From: Rhynchonema sp. JSB1_4
Taxonomy: Eukaryota; Nematoda; Chromadorea; Monhysterida; Xyalidae
DNA: 64,000 nucleotides
NCBI GenBank assembly: GCA_030248065.1
Contig: JASAMV010002835.1
Location: 1 to 64,000, forward strand
Direction of reading: 5' to 3'
Shown here: piece after piece, positions 44,568-56,452 of the stretch
Numbering within the stretch: the stretch's first letter is position 1
Layout of the letters: each line of letters starts with the position of its first letter
Position numbers and translations under genes: made by a program
Notes under the pieces: generated by a model
Database searches by the model: none
What the model was told of the DNA's origin: nothing
What the model saw: only the letters and a program-made list of their open reading frames with translations

Positions 44568-47500
44568 GATCAAGCGCGGAAATTCAAATGGGCTATTCCC
44601 GAATCCCCACATCTACATGACCATGGTCGCAATGGAGTGTGCCAATTTGGTCATTTTCGCTGCCTGGCAGGCGCCCGTGGTCGCCTTGTGAGTTGTTCAG
44701 TTGCTGGATAAATTTGGTTAAACGTACACACGGGTCGTGAACAGAAGTTTGCTATCGGTTACTTACAAGGGCCGCTCTAGTGGTCAGGGTTGGGCAAAAA
44801 ACGTTTTTTTCCAAAAAATCGTTTTTTTTTTAGAAAACGTTTTTTTAAAAAAAACGTTTTTTTAAAACGCCCAGATGACCAAAATATGCCCCCAAAAAAA
44901 TGGAAAACGCTCATGTTGGGAAGAAAACGTGGTTAAATGAAGTAATTCTATGTGTTCTGAGGCAAAATAAACGGGTTTCAACCCTTTTCTAGCGAGTTGT
45001 TAAGATCCCATATCAGACCCGCATCATGGGACCAACTTTGGCCGGGGTCATCACTGAAAGTCAAACTCCGTATATCGACGTATCTCGACAAAGTAAAAAT
45101 TGGTCGAAAATTTTTTGAAAAAAAATGGGACAAAAAATTGATTTTCCTTGAAAATCAGGGCACTTTCCTTGAAAAATCAGGGAAAATCAAGGAAATTCAG
45201 GATTTAAAAAAAAACGAAAAACGACCCAGGCGTTTTTTTAAGAAAAAACGCCGTCGTTTTTTTTTGCCCAACCCTGCTAGTGGTACGCATATGCGTGGAC
45301 TACGTGTATTGGTCATTTGGTCATTTTGTCCGCATGGACAAATTTTTGTTCTGGTCGTAGTTTGCCAATTATTGAAACTTCAGCTTTGACCAGCATACTA
45401 GTTGTCCCCCCCAGACCTGCTGAACAACTATTACAATTTTCGAAGCTATTGCTGCAAAACCAATTGCAAAATATGATCAATACAAAGTTTTGTCCATGCG
45501 GACCAAATGTCCACTTGAGTTGTAACTCCACCTTTACAGTGGCGACGAAGCATTGGGTCATTCGCTGTTTGGTCGACGTATTATTCAGGTGTTGGTGTTC
45601 ATGTACAATGCCATCGTGTTTTTGATGGCTTTCGTTGCTGCGAACCGATTTGTTGCCATCACGATGCCATTCAAGGTTTTGTTCATCTTTGGGTGCATGT
45701 TCGTGTTCATGTTTATGTTGCTGTTCATGATTATGTTGTTCATATGGTTCTTATGCTTGTGTACATACGTTTGGCTGATGTTGTTGTCATGCTCAAGTTG
45801 TTTTTAAGTTTATGTTGTTGTTCATTTGTTGCTGTTGTTGATGTTGCTGTTGTTGTTGCTGCTGTTGTTGTTGTTGTTGTTGTTGTTGTTTTTGTTTGTT
45901 TTTGTTACTGCACAATAATAACAAAATAATAATAAGAATTTTCAGTACGACTTGTACTTCACCAAGAAGTCTGGCATGATCATGCTCGTGGTGGTGATCA
46001 TAATGGCTGCGATAAATACTCTGGTTAGAATACTGATCAAATTTGAACAAGTTGTCGAACGACATAAAATGTGCCCATTTTAAGGTTTATTGGTTCGACA
46101 ACTGTAGCTGCTACGTCTCTCCGTCGCAGCTGGGCTTGGTGTTCGAGTTTTCAGAATGCGGTTCCATGCTCTGGTGGCACTGTCTTGTCTCGTGCAGCAT
46201 TGCCATGCTGATACTGGTCGTGTTCAATACAATGACGCTCGTGTATTTGCGTGGCAAAAAGAAGGAGGCGCTCAATCAGGTACAATGTGGACGAACGGCA
46301 CGCCCTTCATAAAGTGTCAATAACTTTTGAACCACTCTCAGGTTCCAGCTATGCCGTTACCACTTTGAATATTACCTAGTATTCCATGTTATAGCAACTA
46401 AATAACGTGCGTTTCCCAATAATGTCTACTGCAAGAAAGATAAACTATCCATTTGCGGGTTGAACCATTTTTATTGGTATTTGTCTCTTTTACTACCCCA
46501 TACTCCTTCCGTTCGTTCATTTTAGGTCCTATTCCATCGTCGTGCCGCCAAGAAGCATCCGGACTTAAACCATGGTTAACCACAAATTTTATACTTTCGT
46601 AGTGAGAAACATTCAAAAACACATCAACTACAAAACATTAATTTAAGCGCCAGCAGTCAAATACATCGACCCAACGAGCACGCGCACCCTGCCGCTGAAT
46701 GAGCAAAAGGCTGAGTGGGAGAGAGCGGAAAACATGAGAAAGATTGAGTTGCGCTTCTTCATACAAACGTTGTGCAATGCACTCGCCTACCAGGTCTGCC
46801 ATATGTTTGTTCAGTTTGCCGTAATTTGGCGATCAATTTAATGCATGACGACGTAGACGCATGTTCAACCCCTGCCGTGTCCATAATGTTTAGTGTGGCT
46901 TGGAGGATCACAAACCCGCCTGTCAGACGGACGCGTAGTTCAGCTGGTTAGAACAGCCGGTGCCGGAAGACGCAGGTTCAACCCCTGCCGTGTCCATAAT
47001 GTTTGGTGTGGCTTAGAGGATCAGATTCATTCTGTCAAACAAACCACTAAAATGGGCAGGACACCATTATATAGGTATAGTCCATCCATCAGCTCATGAC
47101 ACTTTTTGTCAGCTGAAAAGCTTGACAGGATCCAGTGCTGTTCCGGTTCCGGTTGGCCCACGAAAGAGAAAAGAAAGAGAAATCGGTTTTTATTTTATTT
47201 TTGTGCGCTGTTTTCTCTGACATTGCCTTGCGGAGGAACAATTTTTCACAACGGGACCTGAACCTCCCAAGCAAAAGTGCCATGAGCTGACGGATGGACT
47301 ATACTTTGACGCCGCAACTGAGGGGCTGCTTCCTGTTTAACGACCTTTCTCAGGGACCGAGGGATGAGCGGCTGAGATGTTGCTCCATAGTGGGTGTTAA
47401 GCCCAGGAGAGAATATAGGGTAAACACTGCTTTAAAAGCACCTGTCAAACAAGACTAGGCCGTATAATGGCGCCTAAGTGAAACTTTGTTCACATGATCA

Positions 47501-47914
47501 GGAAAACATTTGGTTGCAACCAAGATTAGGTGTATATTCGGCAATATATTCTGTGTATTGTAATTTGGTGCTGTTCGTCTCTCAAAGACACACAACAACA
47601 AGATTAGGTGACCGCCAAAGAAACAACACCCAAAAGCTGCTTTCAGGGCATGGTCATCTCGTACCACGTGTTCAGTCTGCTTGCTTCGTCCGCGTTGGGA
47701 TTCTTTCTGCTGGCCAGTCTACCTTTGATCTTGACGCATGGCTCAAATGGGTTGGTTTACTTTCACATTTTACAGGAAAACGTTCCTTAAACGTTACGTT
47801 GCTTCATCTTGCAGAGTGATAATGTTGTGCGTTAACGCTGATCTGCGTCAGTCAATCAAGGAATGGATTCGAGCGAAAGTTGCGCGCCAGGAGGAGGACT
47901 CACAATTGCCGTAA
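44568..47914 (+). CDS. Srx-like seven-transmembrane chemoreceptor (GPCR C)
   Basis: Receptor of the nematode serpentine Srx type. Exons in consistent phase: 44568-44687 (intracellular loop 1, TM2), 45540-45675 (TM3, ending ANRFVAITMPFK, the N-R-F variant of D-R-Y), 45946-46023 (TM4), 46085-46279 (loop 2 and TM5, ending YLRGKKKEALNQ), 46526-46574 (mini-exon HRRAAKKH), 46654-46793 (loop 3 and TM6 start, MRKIELRFFIQ, characteristic of Srx), 47647-47750 and 47815-47914 (TM7 and tail, VNADLRQSIKEW). One intron is only 61 nt. The visible part encodes about 305 residues. The first exon with TM1, which must end in phase 2, is not found. The LINE ends 118 bp upstream of the first recognised exon, so the head may have been displaced or the gene may be broken. 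Confidence 0.75.
44777..45284. mobile_element. hAT-like non-autonomous element 6 (492 bp)
   Basis: Element 44785-45276 begins CAGGGTTGGGCAAAAAAC and ends TTTTTTTTTGCCCAACCCTG. Exact 8-bp duplication CTAGTGGT at 44777-44784 and 45277-45284. Nearly identical in sequence and orientation to element 5. It lies in an intron of GPCR C. Confidence 0.93.
45680..45910. repeat. GTTCATG and (TTG)n simple repeats
   Basis: 45690-45800 is built from variants of GTTCATGTT. 45811-45905 is an imperfect TTG/CTG trinucleotide array. Both lie in the intron between TM3 and TM4 of GPCR C. The poly-Gln or poly-Val frames across them are artefacts. Confidence 0.85.
46862..47036 (+). repeat. tRNA-derived tandem unit (SINE-like)
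   Basis: 46929-46996 is tRNA-like: acceptor stem GGACGCG with CGTGTCC, D arm GTTC-AGCTGGTTA-GAAC, T arm GCAGG-TTCAACC-CCTGC. The anticodon arm is about five bases short, so it is not functional. The T-arm half plus a tail (CATAATGTTT-GTGTGGCTT-GAGGATCA) also occurs directly upstream at 46862-46925, making a partial tandem array of a tRNA-derived unit. Inside an intron of GPCR C. Confidence 0.6.
47078..47303. repeat. TA-flanked MITE, AGTCCAGCCACG family, short copy 3 (226 bp)
   Basis: Ends TAGTCCATCCATCAGCTCAT and ATGAGCTGACGGATGGACTA are inverted, with TA at each border. The interior (GTTCCGGTTCCGGTTGG) is only partly related to copies 1 and 2. In an intron of GPCR C. Confidence 0.75.
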
Positions 47915-48873
47915 CGTTGACGGCAAAAAAAATCAGGAACCAAAACCGTGAAGAATCAGAAGGCGAAGTACATCCCTCGAAAAATGTGAGGTGGCGTGCT
48001 GAATCACGAACCGCTAAGTCCCCTGGTTCATTTTGTCTTGGACTGGAGTTTTTCCTGTTTCGGAAACATGTTTGAAACAATTTACCTTCTTTTCCCGGCC
48101 AGGGCTTGTATGGAAAACTATCATAACTGACTGATTGACGCTGCGTGGGTACACTTTGTATATTATTGTGATATTCTCATTTCTTACAACCGAGTCATAA
48201 ATTGATGTGTGTCATTTTGCAGTTTTGGCCTGGCACCGACCAATTATGTATCACATTCCGCTGCATTCATGAACTGTTTATATTTTTTCAAGAAAAACTA
48301 AAGCAGATCTTGTATTGAATAGCTGTACAATTCCACAAGAGCATTTGGGACAGAACCGGTGTCAACATCTGAGAACATATGTAAAGAAATAAACTGCTGA
48401 AGACAGAATCCGAATAAAAAATAAAATTTCATATTTACAGCACATCAAACACCAATAAGAATCATAATCATGATAATAAAGCCATAATAACAAATAAAGC
48501 GTGCAACATTTGTCCGTTTGTTTACGTAAAGACACGCACGTGTGGAAATTGGAAGATAAAAGTGACAGAATCGGGTTTGATTGAATCGATAGAGAAAGCG
48601 GCTCTTTGGCGGAACGAAATGCGTAAACCACTGGCATTGACCTTTAATGGGTCCGCTGCCGAATTGGCGTATGTAGCTTGCGCTTGTTGGACCCACATAC
48701 TGCGATTGTGCAGTCAACCCTCTTTAAAGTCACGTATGTAATCGCGAGAAATATTTCTTCGATCATCATTTTAGATTGAGAGAGGTCAAAATCTTGCCCG
48801 ACAACTTTGCTACAACCAACAAGCAAAGAGTCAATATGAACAGGGTTGCATTGTATCCCGTTGCGGTCAAGTG
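47915..48873. other. convergent intergenic region, nothing recognised
   Basis: 960 bp between the stop codon of GPCR C and the stop codon of the innexin, which face each other. It would hold both 3' UTRs and polyadenylation signals, but I cannot assign them with confidence. No repeat recognised. Confidence 0.45.
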
Positions 48874-51800
48874 CTACTCATCTTGGTTCGACATCAGCTT
48901 GACCCTTGCCGTTGTGTACTGCTGATCATCATCATCAGTTTCGGTTGAGTCCTGCGTCTGCATTTGGATTCCCACTGACTTGGAATTTAGTTCCAGTTTC
49001 TCATGCGAAACGTCGTCGTTTAAGTTCGGGTTCTGGAACAGAAATTGGTTTGTGTGTAGTGAAAGGGCTTTCAATCAATTTCCGAAGCACGATAGTATTA
49101 GTTCACACCAGGGTTTATTTTTTCAAAATGGGCTAGTAGCCAGAAGCTAGTAAAATCAAAAATTTAGTAGCTTTTTGTCGCTGAAAAGCCAATTTACTAC
49201 CTTTTTTGGCCAACATACAAAATTTAGTAGCTTTTAGGCTACTAAATTTGAAAATTTACTAGCTTTTCAAAAAATTTAGTAGCTAAAAAGCTACTAAATT
49301 TGGTTAAAAAAAAATCCATGGTTCACACTCCTTGTAGTGAGATGATAGCGCGGGACCCAAATGTATTCGGTCACAAAATTACTAATTATGCATAGTCACA
49401 AAAAGGCGCGCAAAACGGGCAGATCGAGGATTAAATCTGATATCCTGTAACAATTTTCAGGGATTAGCGGCAAAGAGCTGCACAATAAGGATGGTAGACT
49501 CAGACAGACTGCATTGCAGCGTTTGGTGGAACACGGGCCAAACGAACCTTATTTACATACTCCATGCCCTTCTGCCAGCGTCTCCTGATCTCAGCTGATG
49601 TTTCATTCATTATTTCCACTATCGGGTTGATCAATTGATCGACCTGTTGATTTCAATATCGATTTTTGCGCCCCAACACCTGTCTGTGTGCTGCACGAAT
49701 GACCCGTTTTGCCCAAACCGGCGTTGCTGCAAAATTTTCAATTTTGAAAATTGTTTTTTTGTATATCGACAATGAAATGTGTTTTATATATTTCTGCAAT
49801 CCATTAACAACGCTTCAGAACTCAACGTGATCGCAGCATTTCGTTCAGCATCAAGTGCTGTTTCGTCAATATTTAATATGAAAAATTCGCATCATCATTA
49901 AACATCAACGAACCTGAATTTCACAATCTTTTCATCAGTGAACGCCTTCTCGACCACCTCCTCGATGCGTGTGAATCGCTCCCAAAGCAACCGAACGAGA
50001 TCGTTGGCGAAGATCACTCCTGGAAAAAAGTAAAAAAACAAAATTTGAAATTGCAGATACATATATCTGAAATTCCAAAACAGTCCCCACCAGAGTGCAT
50101 GCTGCACATTCGAATCACAAACACCCCATCACAACCGAGATACTGGTCGACGAAACGTCGAAGCAGCTGTTTGTTGGCTGAAATGGGGCAATGAGACATT
50201 TTTGTGCAATTTTGCGTCTGTTTCGTCGCTGTCGGCTTTCACCGATTTGTGGCTGAGCAAACGCCACTGCGCGTTCGAATGAACCACGTCAAGACCCTGT
50301 GGCCACCTAAACGTTCCAGTTGGAGACCACAGCATTCCAGGACACCAACACTGTAACCCTTGCATGATGAATCGATAAGAGCCAAAACGTTGGCTGCCGT
50401 GCTATTATCATCATCAAGATTTCCAAGCTAGACTTCGGAACGAAAATCTCTGAAGCCCAACGTACATGAAATCCAATGACTGCAGAAAAGTGTAATTGAC
50501 TACCGACTTGAAAAACAACATTCGCTCACCTTTCGAATCAAACGGCATGTCAGCCAATTTCAGATGACGTTTTATGAATCTCTTTCCGTAGTAGGGCGCC
50601 GTGCACGCGATCAGCCAGTAGATGAAGCTCGCTACTGTTAGCGCCATCACGAGAACAAACCTGGAAGTTTAGAAGTCGATGTTTAATGCCGCCACGCCCC
50701 CATGAAAGCATACATAGTTGGCGCACTAATTTTGACCAGCGTAGGAGTCGTTCATTTGGTGCAGAGGAACAACTTTTAGGCTGTTCTAAATTAGCGCGCC
50801 AACTCTATCACAAAAGCTCAATCAAAATTTGCCTATGCCCAAACCAACTCCATGCCAAAGGGCTTGCCTTCAAAGTTGATACGGCTCTAAATATTTCAAA
50901 GTTCGATTCACGATAATTGCTACGTTTGCCAAAAAAATGCGATCAATATTTTCTGCAAACTGCAAAAAGGCCATGATGATTGCCTTGGACTAACCAGAGC
51001 CACAGGAACAAGTAGATTTTCTCGGTGAACAGATTGATGACAAGCACACATTGTACAGTATACAGTTGGACACTGCCCAGGACACGTGCCTGCACAAACA
51101 AGGTTGAAGGCAATGAATCAGTTTCCAATAACTGCATCGTTCGTGGACCCGCAGATTGGGGCCTTAGGCGTCATGATCGCAGTCTCGAAATTAATTGACC
51201 CAATTTTGGTCGGTCCACGTCTTACCTGTGGATATCACGCCGATGAGCATCAGCATAGCAAGACGAAGATGAAACCGTTTCAACTCTGGAACTTGATTCA
51301 TAGGGTGGAATATTCACGAAACGGTTGAGTGCAGAGTTGGATTTAAAGTTCGGTGGTATTTTCCCCAAACCGAAAGGAAAGCTTCAGAAATCCTAAGCGG
51401 GTTATTTATAGTAAATGTACACGTGCAAATTCGTACGGTGACCCGTTGGGTTTCGAACCCTGTGCCCTTTGTAAAAGACGTGCAATCAACCAACCCACTC
51501 GGCCACACACACACCTGCACGTCGCACAGTGTCACGCGTGGGAACATGCCACTCATTTCCCAGCCGGTCCCATTGATCATGTTGTACACGGTTCGATACC
51601 CGAGAAGTGATGGCTCGGCAGAATTTGTCATTAGGAATCTGATAGGGTTATTTATTTTTTATTGCTTATTTTACTTTTTTAAGTTTGGCTTTTTTAAATT
51701 TGGTGCAAGGCCACTATTTTCTAGAAGCATCAGAAGTTAGTTCGAAAACCACACATAACCAATGCAGGGCTAAACCAATCCGCGAGCAACATTTTTAGTG

Positions 51801-54024
51801 CCGACGAAAGGGACCTGTTCCGCACCGCATTTAGCGACTCCCAAAAACAAGTGACCGCCGTTAAAGCGGGAAACCGTATATCTCATGCTTGCTTTTTTAC
51901 CACGCAGTTAGACTGTTTATGTCCAACGGTCACAAAAACAACGATCAAACGAGATAAACCACGTTAAAACTGTCAGAATTTATCTTTGAAAAGTTGCTTT
52001 CAGGAACAAACGCGAGCTTGTGCCGACTTACGCTCACCCTTTTGATCATGAAAGGCAGTGAGACTGAGACAAGAACCAGCTCGCTGACAGATGAAACCTT
52101 TGTGAAACATTTCACACGTGGCTGTTGGTTGACGAGCTGGTTGGATTCCCTACTAAATGTTCTGCCGTTGCCTGATCAAAAGGGGGAGCGTAAGTCGGCA
52201 CAAGCTCGAGTTTGTTCCCGAAAGAAATTTTTAAAAATTAATTCTCACAATTTAAACGCATTTCATTTTGTTTGAACGATGTTTTTGTGATCACTCATCG
52301 TATATAGTCACACTTTATTGCGAAAGGCCGGATTCTAAGAGCATGCGATATCCGGTTGCCCGGTTTAAAGCAATCACACTTACCGATTCATAAAGTGCAG
52401 CTGCAGCACCACGTTTGCCAAATTCAACAGTTTCACCACCAAATAAAGTGAGGTGACGTAGAACGAAGTGTACGGTATGTTTAGGCAGATTGCTTTTTTG
52501 TGCTGCAAACGCAGGTTGCGACCTTTCAGACGACGGTGGAATCTGAAAGTTGAGCTTTTTGTTTGCCCGATTCAAACTTTGTAGCTTGAACTTGAAGTAT
52601 CGTCATTTCAAGGGCCAAATTATGAGGCCGATCATTTTGTTTTTTTTTCGTCACAAACAGAAGCCTCAATTCTGTACACCCCCATTGTACCAAACCTGAG
52701 TGCATTCTGCAAATGTGCTGCCAGTGCCAATAAATTCGCGTCCCGGTCTGCTTTCTTCACATTTGCATTGTCGGCAGCCAATCGGAGAATATCACGCAGT
52801 CGAATGCCTGAGGAATCAAGGAAAGAGTGGAAAATTATAAACGAATTTAATTTTTGCATCGACCAGTATCGAAGTCATTTGAAGTTGTGGAAAAAACCCC
52901 ACGTCCTCCCCACTGAGAAACGACATGAAATCAACTTATCACCTGAATGACTGGCCAAATAGCTCCAAATAATATTCGGCACCCTGAACCAGAATGCTTG
53001 CATGAGAAGAAAGAATGGCACCCATTGATAATAGGAGATTTCTGCATCCCTGCGTCCCTGCGTTGTCAAGGGCACCTGTTTGTCGAATGGCAGGAAATAC
53101 GTGTCCTTTTGCCAACAGTACGATTCGGTGTACTGAAAAAAATGGGCGAGACGTTAGAATGCGACCTATTTGGGTTTTTTGGAAAACTTATCACCCGCAG
53201 GTCCGAGGGACTGTGCCAAATATAAGACCGTGTTGTTTTGGACGACCGATGGTTCCTAAATAGTGGTGGTTCCGCAAGCTTTTCAGGCAGTGGCTTTTTT
53301 CGATTGTATTGAACCGATCAATCGGTAGAGTACACAAGGTATCCTGAATTTTTTGATTTTGCTCAGCGTGATGACAAACTAAGAGATGAGAGGCTATCAA
53401 ACTTGACCTTGCTGCGAAACTGTGCGCTGAAGAGACCCAGTAAAAGGCATGTCCAGTGCCGCAACTGGACTGATGACTGAGTTTGAAACCGGTCAAAAGT
53501 CTAAACGTCACCAAGTTTCCCATTTCCCCACCCACAACATCATCACCTGTTCCATTGCATCATTGAACGTGTCGGGTGGCATGCACTCAATCGGTCGACC
53601 ACCGAATTGTTTGAAACTGACGAGCACGGCAAAGGCCAGCAGCAGATTGGCGGTGACGAACGAGTGTAGCCTGGAATGGCTGGCTGGCTGATGTTTCACA
53701 AAGCAGTAATCGTGTATCAAAAAATTATGACCAGCTTTTGACCGTCGCGCGACGTATGTCCATCTGTCTAATCTGACAGCGTATTTGCGTAAAAAGACCC
53801 GTCTTCTTCGATGGTGCACCAGGTCATCATCACAGTATATCAGTTCTTTTGGCTATATGATCGTAAAATCACTGTTGCGATCTGTTTCTTCAAAAAAATA
53901 GACATTGGTCGAAATGCTCGGTTGTGTGCGAAAATTCACTGATTTACAACGACCTGTCAATGACATCGGTGTCCGGTTCGTAGCTGAGAAACCGCCCGGC
54001 GGCCAGAAACTCCATCAACACCAT
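48874..54024 (-). CDS. innexin gap-junction protein
   Basis: Four-pass membrane protein that forms invertebrate gap-junction channels. Eleven minus-strand exons agree in phase: 54024-53954, 53670-53547, 53132-52943, 52807-52696, 52542-52384, 51638-51515, 51089-50995, 50660-50530, 50177-50091, 50019-49910, 49032-48874; total 453 residues. Motifs in order: N-terminal [13 protein letters not shown]1 then loop-1 cysteines (IECMPP, YCW); the family signature [13 protein letters not shown] in TM2; TM3; loop-2 cysteines ([15 protein letters not shown]) and [12 protein letters not shown] in TM4; [16 protein letters not shown] in the C-terminal domain; an acidic tail with ETDDDDQQ ending NQDE. All four expected extracellular cysteines are present. 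The junction between the last two exons is the weakest, because the best donor (49914) and the one that fits the phase (49910) differ. Introns contain a tRNA-like relic, a MITE and an 8-bp-flanked hAT-like insert. Confidence 0.9.
49101..49328. mobile_element. small hAT-like element made of TAGTAGCTTTT units (212 bp)
   Basis: Element 49109-49320 starts CAGGGTTTATTTTTTC and ends AAAAAAAAATCCATG. Exact 8-bp duplication GTTCACAC at 49101-49108 and 49321-49328. The interior repeats AAATTTAGTAGCTTTT in both orientations (49160-49300) and can fold on itself. In the last intron of the innexin gene. Confidence 0.8.
50695..50895. repeat. foldback/MITE copy with AACTTTGAAGGC arms, second copy
   Basis: Shares GTTGGCGCACTAATTTTGAC, then GTCGTTCATTTGGTGCAGAG, and CAAAATTTGCCTATGCCCAA, then CTTGCCTTCAAAGTTGATAC with 9290-9458. 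The left arm is missing. In the innexin intron between exons 7 and 8. Confidence 0.6.
51423..51512 (-). repeat. tRNA-like relic on the minus strand
   Basis: Reading the minus strand: A box TGGCCGAGTGGG and B box GGGTTCGAAACCC, with GGGTTTCGAACCC visible on the plus strand near 51447. The A box looks like a Ser/Leu-type D arm, but the acceptor ends do not pair well. It overlaps the edge of innexin intron 6 and is best read as a tRNA-derived repeat. Confidence 0.4.
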
Positions 54025-56452
54025 TTTGAACGAATTTTAGTTCACTTCGGGGTTGAGATTCTTCAAAATTATGCCACCTTTGCGGTTTGAGATCTGAAAG
54101 TGTCACATTTTGGCTTGAATTAGGCGCTCTCTAAAAGCTGCATCAAGTACTCATGATATTCAATGCAAATTTCGGGACGAATGCACGCGCGATTCGCAGG
54201 TGGTTAAATGAGTTGAATTGAAATCCAATAAGCACAGAAATGCACAATATCACTGGCCTGCTCTTGGTTCACAATTAAAAAAAACTGAAGCGCTAATAAG
54301 CAGAATTACGAGCAGAAACATGCTCAAACCCAGTAACGCGCAGGCATGTGTGAAAAGCTTGTGCACACCCACACATGGGTAGGAGCTCTCCACTGAGCAA
54401 GCATAGCAACTGGCACATATTTACCGACATCCAAGTTCCATCCCGCGCAGTTGAACTAGACCGTCTCACATGACGTTATGTCGCTGACTGCCGGCAGCAC
54501 TGCATTACCTCTGTGCTCCATATCTAACGTTGGAAAAGTCTCCAAGGACCGAAAAAGAAGTCTTGGCGGCAAAAGCAAACATTGAACCGTAGGAACGCCA
54601 AATTTTGCCGTTTTTTTTTGCAAGCACGTCTGGCAACTTGATAGAATAATTTTTTCAATATTTCGCGACGCAGTGGGCACGCTGGCGCACAAATACAGCA
54701 CATATGCTGGACAAAATAACATGAGGTCTGGCTGGTGAATCATAGGACCAAAATTTGGCATGCGGGATTCCGCGTCCGCGGTTCCTTACGTTAAGAAAAA
54801 GCCTAGCGCTTGTCATCGTTGACAAACACCGTCACGGTTTCCAAACGAGGATCGGGTGACAACAAAAATGTGTGTCTCATTTATAGCGAGTGCACAAAAC
54901 AGTCCTGCCCGTTTTCAATTCAAACGCTAACATTCGCAGATATAAAACGTGATGATGAAAAACACATGTGTATCACACAGAACGGGGTGTTTGTGTAGTC
55001 TAACGCACCGCGGGAGCGGGGGTTTGCAAAGCTGGAATGCGCTCAGCCACCAAAGATGTGTGTGTGCGCAACACACCCGCTCTGTTCACCAGCACTCGAA
55101 ATGAAAACATTGCCAAACCCAACACAAGCAAAATTGCCTCAGCGTGTTTCACAACACAGCACGCACAACCAGAAGGTGTTTGGATGACTGTTCCTTGTTG
55201 CACACCACTGCATTCTACATTTGGTGTCCCATGCACTTTGGTGGATTATTTGACAGGGTGTTATATACTGTATGTATGTAAAGCGAGCGCAGTATCCGAT
55301 AGAGAGGGCGCGTCATCCGAGACGAGCGCCTCGCCTGTATTAACATCAAAATGGGCGCACCAGTTTTGGTTTTTGAATTTCGCGGTTGATGTTGCAATGA
55401 TCAGTGCACAAAATGTAAAATGGAAATGGAAAAGCAGTCCAGCTAGCACACATTATTATTATTTAGGATTATTGTCTTGACTTGGGATATTGCGTGCGCC
55501 CACCGGATGCTTCGTCGGCATAAAAAGGGCTGAGTATCCGACAGCAACAACTGTTCGGACACTGCGCCCGTTTGAAAACTGACGCAGAATCCGATGGGAA
55601 CCAGTGTAGTGGCAGGCCCATGTGTGGGAGGTAAGTATGATGCGGGGTTGGGACCGGAAGCGTGAGAGGTATGATTTTGGTCACCCAAAAACGCGAAAAA
55701 ACACCGTTTTTGTGATACAATTTTGGCCAAAAAATGAGGTAAAAATAGTACTTTTTTCAAATTTTCGCCGAAAATCGCCTAAAAATAGGTATTATGGGTG
55801 GGTTTGCGCGCGGAGCGCGCGATTTTTGGAAAACAAGGTCGAAAAACACCGATTTTTGCCTTAAAAAGGTATAAAATTACTTGTGAGAGGTATGATTTGG
55901 AGTTGTGAGAGGTAAGTACTCAACCCCCCCCCCCCCAACCCCCCCCCCCTCGGGTTTTGTGGTAGGTAAGTACTGAGAGGGGGGTAACCCCCCCCCCCAA
56001 CCCCCCCCCCCCCCCCAGCCACTACTATGATGGGAACCACTTGCAGGATACTCCGCCCGCCCATGCCCTTCGCTGAGCTCTGTCACTGTTCACTGGCTCA
56101 CACACTCAGTGTCAGAGAATACGCTAAAACAGTTCCTCAGCAGATCAGTGAGACACTTCTGATTTCACCGAACTGGGTCGTTCCTCCGTTCCGGTTCCGA
56201 TAAGACTACGAACGCGCCGACCATTCTCTGAAGCCCTCGCGCGCCGAGCGCGTGTTGTCGCTGATGCCTGATATAGGAAGCTTACTTGACAGACGCGGCA
56301 ATTCAAAATTACTGAATCAGCCAGCTGTGCAGCGCAGCAGCATCTGCAAAAATCGAAATCGAAAAATTTAAAATTTTCTTGTGGAAATTTTTCAGTGTGC
56401 AAAACACATTCATGTTTTTCAAATTTCTTGGCTTCAATTCCAGACTACCAAA
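54025..56452. other. divergent intergenic region with C-rich tracts; possible minus-strand exon
   Basis: Separates the innexin start from the start of the next plus-strand gene, so it should hold both promoters; no core element could be assigned. A minus-strand ORF at 55236..55000 includes HAEAILLVLGLAMFSFRVLV and could be a membrane-spanning terminal exon of an unknown gene. 55610-56030 is repeat-like, with GTGAGAGGTAAGTACT and GAGAGGTATGATTT words and poly-C tracts at 55923-55950 and 55987-56018. Confidence 0.35.

Noticed and set aside
45793..46065. Minus-strand poly-glutamine ORF
   Set aside because: Artefact of the TTG trinucleotide repeat in a GPCR C intron; it overlaps real plus-strand exons.
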